DNA of 64,000 nt, taken from the NCBI GenBank assembly GCA_900073065.1, contig FJOG01000048.1:44740-108739 (forward strand), in the 5' to 3' direction. The translations under genes and the position numbers were made by a program. Below, in pieces: positions 12,173 through 21,167 of the stretch (position 1 is its first letter; each line of letters opens with the position of its first letter). This DNA is from Phialocephala subalpina (Eukaryota; Ascomycota; Leotiomycetes; Helotiales; Mollisiaceae). The notes beneath the pieces were generated by a model, which had not been told where the DNA came from, searched no databases, and saw only the letters and a program-made list of their open reading frames with translations.

Positions 12173-12418
12173 GGTAGCCTTGCAGGTCTGATAAATTTCC
12201 GTGTCTACTCCGAGGACGTGTGGCCTGAACTCATATCTAATGCATTTGTTTCACTATGCTAAGCAGAGAACTCTGTCCCTTCAGTTTCATCCAGTAAGGC
12301 TCCACGCAGTGTGTTTAATATTCTACTGATTCATCTTAGCTGTCTACATACTGTGGCGCCTCCCAACCAGATGCCAAGTACATGCCTCTTTCCGCAACGA
12401 AGCAGGCCATCGCTATTG
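12173..12418. other. Intergenic 3' region between convergent genes
   Basis: A short stretch between the end of RAD10 and the 3' end of the broken minus-strand gene. It should hold the RAD10 polyadenylation signal; no clear AATAAA is seen. Confidence 0.4.
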
Positions 12419-13200
12419 TTATCCCTCTTCTGCTCCGACATCGCTTGGGGAAGGACTTTCCTCATCCTGCGATATATACTCATGCAAACTGACAAAGGGT
12501 GACGGCGGTAGCTCAAGCTCCTCATTGCCAGTATCTTCCAGGTCTTCTTTTTCATCATCCGTGAAGTCCTCGTTAAAGTGCGCTGGCATGTCCTCGTACT
12601 TATTAATTTTCGATTGCCGTAGCATGTCCGTCCACTCGCAACCCTGCTCTAATAAACATTTTGCGGACTTTGCGTGCCAGCTTCTTGCTCACAACCGCTC
12701 TCGTGTGCTTGAACCTGAATATATTCTTTTCCAACATTTCGGCTCTCAAGTCCGAAGCTTCAAGGTCCTTTTCCTATCTCCTCCCTCGGGCAAGATTATC
12801 ATTTCCATCATCTTCAAGCTTGCGGTATTTTCCACTTCTTGGAACGCTTCTTCCGCTACACCGTACTCCTCCCAGTATTCTGTAAGAAATTTAGGTATCT
12901 TGCGCCTCAAGTCTAGAAGACGGTTCCAAAGGTCAACAGCCTCGTCATCCATGAAGCAAGCATTGACCCTTTTGCCATCGACGGACATTGGAATGACATA
13001 TGAGGTATCACCCGCCCACTTGATGGTGTAGAGTCCGGTCTGTAAGTCAATGGATCACATTCCCTTTGAGGATTATCCGTGTCGTCAGGACCTGAATGTG
13101 GACCTGACCCATCGTCTCTCAAAGCATCTTGCCCTTTCTTATTGCCAAGAAGGTGCCCAAGCCCGTTCTTATCGATGATTTGCGCTAGTTCGTGAATCAA
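12419..13200 (-). pseudogene. Coiled-coil family member A, frameshifted
   Basis: Coding-like text runs through several minus-strand frames. It begins IHELAQIIDKNGLGHLLG, moves to KWAGDTSYVIPMSVDGKRVN and MDDEAVDLWNRLLDLRRKIP, continues in another frame with ASDLRAEMLEKNIFRFKHTR, and ends with EWTDMLRQSKINKYED and an acidic tail closing at 12419. The family-defining block is DLWNRLLDLRRKIPKF, which also occurs in changed form at 14.8 kb and 17.6 kb. An intron could explain the first frame change (an AG lies just before 13038), but the later ones include a TAG and need frameshifts. I do not recognise a named domain. It is probably a decayed lineage-specific gene. Confidence 0.5.
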
Positions 13201-14070
13201 GTCTGCTTGTTGGCTGATAAGCCGACCTTGCTTATGTATAATTTGATGTTCTTCGTGTGGAAGGCTTTGGCGATACGGGCAAAGATGATGTCGAACTCAT
13301 CTTGGAGGTATTAACCCATCCCGGAGGTATTAGACGATGACTATAAATCGTGATGTTTAGTATCTCCAGGATCAAGAGTGCTTGGTCAGAAGGATTTTAA
13401 TCTTCCGACGGTTGACAGCTCGTCAAGCTAGCGCCGACTGACGCAGCTATGCTAGAACATTGACAAAGGCTAGGACATTTACTTCTTTTCAATTAGAATA
13501 TGCTGGTCATGTGCTCTTTTCGCCTTTGTTTGTTTTGCTTATCAGTCTTTGATCTTTTATCATGGCATTGGATGCACCATTGGAAAACCTGAAAGTTATG
13601 TTTTCAGTCATAGTTACTTGTTGCTGTTTGAGTTCTTTATACTACTGCGACTGGATGATTTGTACACCACTACCCACTCTAAGCAGTAACTGTTCGTTCA
13701 CTAAAAACGACCCATTGTACCGTTTCTCTCGCTCATTATTGGAAAGAAACTTTCGAGGGCCACAGAATTATTTTGTCATGTATCTAACCAGTGGAGACGC
13801 AGCTAATAATCCCCTGAGAGTACGACCTGCTGTGCAGACTATTTTTGGTCTTGCAGCTGCAGCTGTAGCACGACAACTATGTCAACAAGCAGCAGCAGCA
13901 CCACCAGTACTACAAGCAACACCGCCAGTCCCAGCCTCCAGTAAGGCACCATTTGCAGATATCTAAACGCTGCGCGCAGCCATCTTAGTCGTGAAATGAG
14001 TGCGGTCTCTGTGAAGCCCTCGACACTCTCAAGTGAGGTTTCCGTATTTTTTTAATCAACTTGAATTATT
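13201..14070. other. Intergenic; one weak frame on plus strand
   Basis: No supported gene. The plus-strand frame at 13562-13966 (134 codons) is rich in Cys, Ala and Pro, with no recognisable motif and no splice support. I regard it as chance, though a small unknown protein cannot be excluded. Confidence 0.4.
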
Positions 14071-14570
14071 TGTGAAATTCCAATAGATTTGAATGATCTT
14101 TACAAGAGCCGAGTATGTTATTGGCCTGCTAATTCAGTTCCTCCACCCCGCATGCAGTTCACATCTTTCATGCCCTTCTCTACCACATTCAAATCCTGGT
14201 ACGCAGGCTGTATTCTACAAAACATGATAAGTCAAGGGCTCTTGCTCGCCTCCCTAATACCGCCCGAATTACTGATGCCACTTCCACTGGTCGTGCTTCT
14301 ATGCGAGTTCACTCTTCGAATGTGAAATTCCAATAGATTTGAATGATCTTTACAAGAGCCGAGTATGTTATTGGCCTGCTAATTCAGTTCCTCCACCCCG
14401 CATGCAGTTCACATCTTTCATGCCCTTCTCTACCACATTCAAATCCTGGTACGCAGGCTGTATTCTACAAAACATGATAAGTCAAGGGCTCTTGCTCGCC
14501 TCCCTAATACCGCCCGAATTACTGATGCCACTTCCACTGGTCGTGCTTCTATGCGAGTTCACTCTTCGAA
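14071..14570. repeat. Perfect 250 bp tandem duplication
   Basis: Positions 14071-14320 and 14321-14570 are identical over 250 bases by eye, starting TGTGAAATTCCAATAG and ending CACTCTTCGAA. The unit takes in the last codons and the 3' flank of the minus-strand gene ending at 14559. Two identical plus-strand frames (starting at 14089 and 14339) are products of the duplication and are not counted as genes. Perfect identity means the event is recent, or is an assembly artefact. Confidence 0.95.
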
Positions 14571-15098
14571 CTCATCTGCGAGTATTTGAAACCTTCGGAG
14601 TGAGTACGCATGCATTGACTTCAATCTTTCTAGCTCCGCCGAATCCACTGTTTCTCCACGGGCCTCAATATCCATAAACCCTTGAATCTCGACCAGCGTT
14701 TTATCGCCCTCGTTCCGTTCCCTTTCAAGCTCTTGATTGTACTTGCAAATCTTGAGACGCATGTCCAGGCGCGTGTTGAACAGTTTCACAATGTCGTCAG
14801 TTAAGATGTGAGCTTTGTGGAGCTTGCCGCCAATTGAAAACGTTGGTATGTCGTTAGGAGTTCCATTCCATGGGATGGGACCTGAGTTGGGTCCAACACC
14901 AGCTGTCGAGGATGACGGGCTAGGACGAAGACCTCCGCCTGTTGTGTCTAGTACGTCTCCAGATCCCAACTCCTCTAGCCTGCCTGCAAGGGCATCGATG
15001 AGTTTCCGCTGTTTCTCTTGGAATGCTATCGACGCCTTTAAAGCCTTTTGATAGTCTTGGTTGACAGTTTCAGCGAGGTTGGTATTTGATGTAGACAT
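14559..15098 (-). CDS. Coiled-coil family member B (unknown function)
   Basis: An intact single-exon frame of 179 codons starting MSTSNTNLAETVNQDYQKAL. Residues about 10-45 form an amphipathic helix (QKALKASIAFQEKQRKLIDA), and a Gly/Ser/Pro-rich linker follows. From about residue 98 comes ILTDDIVKLFNTRLDMRLKI, the block shared with the copies at 12.4-13.2 kb and 17.1-17.7 kb, then a highly charged helical stretch (QELERERNEGDK) and the end LRRFQILADEFEE. No membrane or signal segment. The stop lies inside the second copy of the 250 bp duplication. Function is unknown; of the three clear copies it is the only one without visible disruption. Confidence 0.6.
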   Translation of the reverse strand: MSTSNTNLAETVNQDYQKALKASIAFQEKQRKLIDALAGRLEELGSGDVLDTTGGGLRPSPSSSTAGVGPNSGPIPWNGTPNDIPTFSIGGKLHKAHILTDDIVKLFNTRLDMRLKICKYNQELERERNEGDKTLVEIQGFMDIEARGETVDSAELERLKSMHAYSLRRFQILADEFEE

Positions 15099-15106
15099 TT
15101 TGAACC

Positions 15107-15732
15107 TTGTAAGAATGGGCCTAGTATTTCAAAAATGGTCGTTATGATTTGAAGGGTCTCTTGGTAGTGAGATGCAACGCTCGAGCGAGTCTGGGGCGAG
15201 TATGTATTTACATAAGCGGGAGGTACTGTATTGAAGCATTCTCTTCCACTCTTAACGGAAATAATAATCTATAAATGAACCATCTAGTCTAAGAGAGTCT
15301 TCGAGATAAAGAAACACCGGTCCAACCTTTCTGAAACCAGGTCTTAGCAACAGGAAGAGAAAGAAGTCAACAAAAAATGAACAATGAAGGTTTCGAAACA
15401 CATGAAGAATCTGTCCCAAGAAGTCCTCAATTTGTTTGTGACCAATACAGGCTGCAACCAGGCATGCTTTAAGGAATTGTTGGTATCCAATAGGTTCTTG
15501 TTCATTTATGACCTCTTTGTCCCATTTTCATATGATTTGATGATATAATGAATTCCGAGGGCAGGCATGTAGTGGCTAATGCCCCTCTTATCCATTGACT
15601 CGTGTTATACAACAGAGATAGACTGCGACCTAAACCATTACTGCTCTTGTTTACCTTTGAGTAATTCGTTTGAATAGAATTTTAGCTAAGAGCTTGAACG
15701 TGACCCAGCAAGCACGATCAGAGGCAAGGGAG
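15107..15732. other. Intergenic between divergent genes
   Basis: No supported gene. It separates the minus-strand coiled-coil gene from the plus-strand DUF6590 gene and presumably holds both promoters. An open frame continues upstream of the DUF6590 ATG to 15670 without another ATG. Confidence 0.45.
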
Positions 15733-16680
15733 ATGGACGGAAATTGGAGACTGCGAAGGGGTAATGCATATAACCAGCGTACTATTCCAGGAGCACACGT
15801 GGTGCCGGCACCTCGCCCCCCGCAAATTGTCGGCGAGGAAGGATTCCGACCCGTTCCTCCCGGACGGCGCCCGGTGGTTCTGCCACAGCCGCCACTAGGG
15901 CTAGGAGATGCTCCAATCCCACCACCGGTTCCTTATACTGCACCAAGAGGTTTTGATACTCGCAGGCGACCTCCACCCAGTCCCTATAGAGCCTTTGGTA
16001 CAAGGCATGGAAGGGAAGAGTTGAGAGAAGCTCTGAAGCCAGGAACGGTCATTTATGCAACGATGCACAACGAAGATTTCGTGAAGCCCGAAGATATAAT
16101 GAGTCCAGACAGACATCAGTCATTAAGCTATATTGGTGGATGGGTGTATAGTAAGAAGCGGAAATTTATCGTCATAAAGCAATACACCCGTCACTTTATC
16201 GCTCTTCCCATATATACGAATGGTGGACAGGGATTGGCAGCGCATCAAGACGAACTCGACGACTGGATAGGTGTTAGAGATTCAACAGCTGAGAATCCAC
16301 CGGCCTCGGAGAGTAATCATGCAAATGTCATATATACAATGTTGGAAGCACATCGCCACAGACCAGAGCCTTGGTTTCACATGCTGAACAAGTCACACGC
16401 AAAGCTTACACACCCCGCATCTTTCAGATCCGATGTCGAATGCGAGATCGAAGGACATATTGCTGACGAAAAAGATGTCGCTCGTTTGATCAAGCTGTTT
16501 TATAAAGACGCGCCAAAGGAGGAGGTGGTAGTAGCGGCTCCAACCGGAGCTGCGAATAAAGATACATTCAAAGGAGGCGGGGAAGGAGAAGTGGGAGAGA
16601 ATGGGGCGAGATCGACTGGAGGTAATGCCGCTGCCGAAGGCACAAACTCGGCGGAAAGCGCAGGAGGGGATCACAGTTAA
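15733..16680 (+). CDS. DUF6590-domain protein
   Basis: The first ATG in the frame is at 15733, giving 315 residues. Residues 1-110 are rich in Arg and Pro and likely disordered. From about 115 comes the DUF6590 block: LREALKPGTVIYATMHNEDF, then GWVYSKKRKFIVIKQYTRHF and IALPIYTNGGQGL, ending with PASFRSDVECEIEGHIADEK and a short helix (VARLIKLFYKD). The last 55 residues are Gly/Ala-rich. DUF6590 proteins are fungal and of unknown function, often in expanded families next to HET genes; that placement is from general knowledge. An upstream non-coding exon is possible. No disruption is seen. Confidence 0.82.
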   Translation: MDGNWRLRRGNAYNQRTIPGAHVVPAPRPPQIVGEEGFRPVPPGRRPVVLPQPPLGLGDAPIPPPVPYTAPRGFDTRRRPPPSPYRAFGTRHGREELREALKPGTVIYATMHNEDFVKPEDIMSPDRHQSLSYIGGWVYSKKRKFIVIKQYTRHFIALPIYTNGGQGLAAHQDELDDWIGVRDSTAENPPASESNHANVIYTMLEAHRHRPEPWFHMLNKSHAKLTHPASFRSDVECEIEGHIADEKDVARLIKLFYKDAPKEEVVVAAPTGAANKDTFKGGGEGEVGENGARSTGGNAAAEGTNSAESAGGDHS

Positions 16681-17143
16681 AAACAAGACTGTAATTAGTA
16701 CAAATCTTGTAGCTTGAACCTTCGTTGTAGACATTTTGAATTAAAAAATTTTGTTCCTTGCTGTTGGACGGCTTGGCTCACCTGCCTACTGAGTTGCCAA
16801 GGAGCCCCATGAGCCCAGCACTAGATAGCTAATTTTGATTTCAAGGTGATTTGTCCAGCCTTTTCAACTTCGATCGTTGTGATCTAAAGTATAAGAAATT
16901 ACTTTTAGGTGCTCCGCGAGAAAAGAAGACCAGTCTCTGAAGTAAGAAATTTGAGGGTATAGATCAAGGCTATCCTACTACAAGGGAAAAATAATCGACA
17001 ATTTTTGGGCAGCGAACCTTAGTTACATGTAGCAACTGACGTTTCCATTTCTGTTCAGCTTCAATCCACTGTCCTAAATCCGGCGTGGACTCGTGCTAAG
17101 CCCATCCTCGGGTCTGAATTATTGTCCTGTGGATCCTCTTACT
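16681..17143. other. Intergenic
   Basis: No supported gene. The bases at about 16721-16740 (minus strand TTCAAAATGTCTAC) repeat the start-codon context of the gene at 15098. This may be a remnant of another family copy, but the frame behind it (16734-16393) is antisense to the DUF6590 gene and is not credible. Confidence 0.4.
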
Positions 17144-17668
17144 TCAAGTCTCTGCTGAAGGCACAGTGAGTTTCTTGCCATCGATTATCAGTACTCCGTC
17201 CTCGTCGGTCTCGGAATCTGCATCGAGATCGTCCACTTCACCTCGATCTATTCTGGAATATTTGTAAAAGCTTGAGTACTACTCGTCGTACTTATCTACT
17301 TTTGTCTTTAGTAGCTAATCCAGATACGGAGTCGGGTCATCTTTCTGCCTCTTTCCCATCCGGTCGAGGAATATTCGCATCTTTCGGCTAAACTTTCGAT
17401 CTAGGCTATCGAATTCGCCTCGCACAATCTTAAGATCAGCATGAAGCGTCCTTGCTCGAGTCTCAACACCAAGAATCCACAATTTGAGTTGTTGGTCGCG
17501 CTTTCTCTGTTCCGTGGTTTGGCCAGATTCTGATGGGAACGCTCTGTATTCTGCCTGGTAGTCTTCATAAAATTTGAGCTCTTCTTGAAACTCGCCGTCA
17601 AACTTGGATATCTTTAGTCTCAGATTAAGACGCCAGTTCCATAAGTTGAAGTCTCTATCAGTGAGTAT
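17144..17668 (-). pseudogene. Coiled-coil family member C, with two TAG stops
   Basis: One minus-strand frame can be followed from about 17668: ILTDRDFNLWNWRLNLRLKI, then SKFDGEFQEELKFYEDYQAE, LKLWILGVETRARTLHADLK and RKMRIFLDRMGKRQKDD. It is cut by TAG at 17317-17315 and a second TAG about 15 codons later, then continues with YKYSRIDRGEVDDLDADSET and ends at TGA 17146-17144. Both internal stops read as glutamine if CAG had been present, which fits C-to-T change in a CpA context. The first block matches the ILTDDIVKLFNTRLDMRLKI of the copy at 14559-15098. No start codon is visible, so the 5' part is missing. Confidence 0.6.
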
Positions 17669-18338
17669 AATTACTTAGTGTACCCTACTCTAGATTGACA
17701 GCGTGACAAGATCGGCCAAGGATTGAGTCAGTCCCGGGCGCAGATGGATTTAAAAGAGCACAAAGGGGAAGAGGAAGGTAGGTAATGCTCGATACAGTCA
17801 CGTATCTGAAGTATTAAATTAAAGAACCGAAACACTGCGTATATAGGTATCAATAAAGTCAATTAAGAGATTGATCAATCTGCCATCGAACGAGTTATGG
17901 AATGAACTTTATTTCCGGTTGTGTAAATACCGATAAAGATAGACCTGGCTCATCTAGTGCTTGTCTCTATCTTGAGACTATCTCATGCTTCTCAATGTTT
18001 TAGTTGCGAGAATAATCCCATATTCGAGTCACATCTGCATAATCCATACCTTTGAAGTTACCAATCACTTTGCTCAAGTCTTGATTAGGTAACATGATAA
18101 AAAATAATGTGGCTAATACATTATAATCGTAATTATAATGTATTATAATCATAATTATAATGCTTTTTTATATACAAATCAAATAATTATACTGCATTAT
18201 AATCTGCATTTTTGCATTATGATTCGTAGAATTTTCTTGTCATTATATTATAATTAGGAGTGGATAATGTAATGTAATGGAATCATTTAATACGCTGTGA
18301 ATCAGATCAGGTAGTAAATCGCTCATTAAATTCGACTA
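17669..18338. repeat. AT-rich palindromic repeat stretch
   Basis: No gene. From about 18110 to 18270 the sequence is made of overlapping ATAATTATAAT/ATTATAATC words, many of them self-complementary, so the strand could fold or slip. Nothing indicates a transposon end. The rest of the segment is plain intergenic DNA. Confidence 0.5.
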
Positions 18339-19796
18339 TTAATTGTCTTTTTCTTCTCCATTGGTCTCAGCCTTGAGCATTTCGCACATTGACCGCCAGC
18401 GATCGATGCGCTTCCTATCTCGTCCAGTCGCTACCTGCTCCATTACCACACTGACGCTATCTGAAACATCCACTGTCTGACATTCCCATTCATCAGAGGT
18501 CGCTGGTAGAGTTGGACTACCTCTTTCCTGCTCCATCCATTTCTGTACACGTCCACGGTCCACGTTGGCAATGGCCTCAATATCCATAGACTCAACATAT
18601 CCGTCATCATTGCGGTCGAAGAAGTCTGATGTTTGATCCATAGGATCGAGTACAACACCAAACTCTCTTGCGTACCTGTTGGCTCCGGATAGTGCCTCTT
18701 CTGCTTCAATATATTCGCGAGTTGCTTTTTGACCTTCCTTGACCAAACGAATGTCGAGTTCTGTCTTAGAGTCCTCCATTCTCCCCACGGCTTGGATCTC
18801 TTGGAATTGTTCATATTGTTTGTTGCAGTAGGTTTTCCAATTCTCCACTTTATCTCGTGCATCTTGGAGGCGAAAATGACTGTCTTTCACATATTGCTTG
18901 ACTGCCTCTCGCTCGACCTCAAGTTCCTGCCTCTCAAGCTCGCTCAGACTTAAGTCAGACTCATTTCGATGGGACTCCTGAGCTTCATAGTCCATCGTAT
19001 CGCCTTGTACTCCACTTTCGCTGTCGGAATCTTCTTCAAGCAGATGGTTCGTCTCGAGCACCTCTTTCAAGTCGCGAAACATAGTGGTTTCTGGCAGCGT
19101 CATCTCTCCTCTCCAATATTGCGGTTTCTCGTTTCGTGAGGATCTTTCCTGCCGGCACTGATCAAACGGTTCCTGAATATCGTCTAAGGATTGAAGATGG
19201 GATGCTTGTTCTGCCTCATCAGTGCTTTCGACAAGCAGGTCTCGGAATCGCTTGTCCATCAATATAATATCCAACTCTTGAGTATCAATGTCGCGGAGCC
19301 TGGCAGAATAATGTGCAATTTTGGATTGACATTTGAGGTCTATCGAGGAAACTTTGTTGCCTGAAAGATATTGTTCGTTATTTTCACATGACATATCTGA
19401 GTGCCTTTCAGATGATGTGTCACCTATTTGTTGATCTGCATCTTGCGCTGAGTTGTTCGGGATTTTATTTCTCAAACTCCGGTCTTCAGAAAGCTGATCA
19501 CCTGTGGCCCCCGAGAATGGTGAGACGGAAAAATTAGAGGTGTCTCGATCGTTACAATCTGGCCTCACACCCGCTCGTGACTTGCCACGGACAAATGCCG
19601 TTACACTTTTTAATACACTCCTATTCAATACACGGTCTATTAAAGACTCCATTTTGGAATGTCGAGGGAAGTTTTTTCGGGGTCGATAAATGAGCGGACG
19701 GTTATTTGAAGAGTGTTGGTGCTTTGATCTCCATTTGGCCTTTAAAGTTGTATGAAGCAGGATTCGAGAGGAAGAAATCCGACCGTGGCTATCCAT
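18339..19796 (-). CDS. Large acidic coiled-coil protein, unknown
   Basis: An intact frame of 485 codons. The first 60 residues are basic (KAKWRSKHQHSSNNRPLIYR); an internal start at MESLIDRVLNRSVLKSV is possible. The middle is acidic and Ser/Gln-rich (LEEDSDSESGVQGDTMDYEA). Residues about 290-400 are strongly helical and probably a coiled coil (LSELERQELEVEREAVKQYV, VENWKTYCNKQYEQFQEIQA). The end is DVSDSVSVVMEQV followed by RWRSMCEMLKAE. It lies on the same strand as the three smaller coiled-coil copies upstream and shares their composition, but I cannot align the diagnostic block with confidence. Function is unknown. No signal or membrane segment. Confidence 0.62.
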   Translation of the reverse strand: MDSHGRISSSRILLHTTLKAKWRSKHQHSSNNRPLIYRPRKNFPRHSKMESLIDRVLNRSVLKSVTAFVRGKSRAGVRPDCNDRDTSNFSVSPFSGATGDQLSEDRSLRNKIPNNSAQDADQQIGDTSSERHSDMSCENNEQYLSGNKVSSIDLKCQSKIAHYSARLRDIDTQELDIILMDKRFRDLLVESTDEAEQASHLQSLDDIQEPFDQCRQERSSRNEKPQYWRGEMTLPETTMFRDLKEVLETNHLLEEDSDSESGVQGDTMDYEAQESHRNESDLSLSELERQELEVEREAVKQYVKDSHFRLQDARDKVENWKTYCNKQYEQFQEIQAVGRMEDSKTELDIRLVKEGQKATREYIEAEEALSGANRYAREFGVVLDPMDQTSDFFDRNDDGYVESMDIEAIANVDRGRVQKWMEQERGSPTLPATSDEWECQTVDVSDSVSVVMEQVATGRDRKRIDRWRSMCEMLKAETNGEEKDN

Positions 19797-21167
19797 TAAG
19801 TGATTAGTTCAGAATGAAGAAAGAGTATAAGTTCTGTACATGAATATTGTTGCGTGGGACTGAAAGAATAAAGAACTTAGCATCCTGTCTTTGTCTCAGC
19901 CACAATTTGCCGGAATCGGTCATCGCATATGACTTGAGACCAAGAAAATACAAAACGATTGGACACACTGTCTCGCGGCTCTCAAAGGACTCTCGAGAAT
20001 TGCCTTTGATTCCTATGATAAATGAACCCAGATAAAGGCGTATATAACCTTTGATATAACAAATTCTCGACCAGTGAGTATATACCCCCACATGATGGAA
20101 GTTTTTCGTTCGTCACTTCAATCTAGCATTTGTTCTTGCAAGTATCTCTTACTCGATTAATAGCTATACGGTGCCTCAACCCCCCTTCCGGCCACCCCTT
20201 CCTATCGACTACTTTTTACATTAAAAATAGTAAATTTATTCGAAATTAATATAATTATTTAAAACTATAAATATATACTTTTTATATACAAAGTATCAAA
20301 AAAAAACATTTAAATTATATAATATTACGTAATTAATAATTAAAAAAAGGTTATATATAATATTTGTATAAATTAAATTCTTTAATAATTCTTTGAAAAA
20401 GTTTATAAAACTATAAATCTTTTTTTGTAATTTTTTATATAATTATATTTTTATTTATAAATAGTTTTTTTATTTAAAACTATATAATTTCCAAAAAAAT
20501 TATTTGCGATTATATTATTGGGAGCTATAATATAGATACCAACTCGAGCGAAGAAGAGAGGTGCTGCGAGCTCAGAGGGTTGCTTATTAACTTACTGGAT
20601 CATCAATAGATAGAAAAGAACGTTCTAATGCAAATACAATTGAATTTGCACCAGAATTATCCTTTCTACGTTTCTTACTCCTTCCAAATAGCTTGTTGGT
20701 GTCCATGAACAAGTATAACTGACCTCTAAATATTGCCAGATATCACCCAGTCTAAGGCACTCTCACAGCTCAGTGTCCGCCGCGTGACATAGGCGTTTAT
20801 TTTCTAGATCGAAGCCCGAGAACGTTTGAGTACTTATCACAAAGCCCATTGTTCGAACAGAAGACAAAGCATGACATCGCACGACAGAAAGCCTCCGTCA
20901 GTATAACGAACAACTTCAAAGGAATGAACGAAGCCTGGCTTCAACAATCCATTGTCTAGCAAGGGGCTTTGTCCTTCAAAAAAGAACAATGTCGAGATTC
21001 ATCTCATATAACTACCTACTACAGCCTGGAAATTCTCAACCTCAAGCACTACTCCTTTCCTCCACAGTTCTTGGATATATATTCCATTCGGTGGCCTTTC
21101 TGAATGAACCTTTTCAAACTTGTAGGAAGGTAATCAAGATCTCAGACCCGATCCAAGGTAAGTCAAG
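19797..21167. other. Intergenic with AT-rich block at 20.2-20.5 kb
   Basis: No supported gene. Positions about 20210-20530 are almost pure A+T with no open frame and sharp edges, as expected for a short relic degraded by RIP. I found no matching terminal repeats. The rest holds the promoter side of the RING-like gene; a GTAAGT near 21157 might be the donor of a 5' UTR intron. Confidence 0.45.

Noticed and set aside
13562..13966. 134-codon plus-strand frame
   Set aside because: Low-complexity Ala/Pro end, no known domain, no introns or promoter; treated as chance.
14089..14677. Two identical plus-strand frames (MNDLYKSRVCYWPANSVPP...)
   Set aside because: They exist only because of the 250 bp duplication and lie antisense to or behind the coiled-coil gene; no motif or start context supports them.
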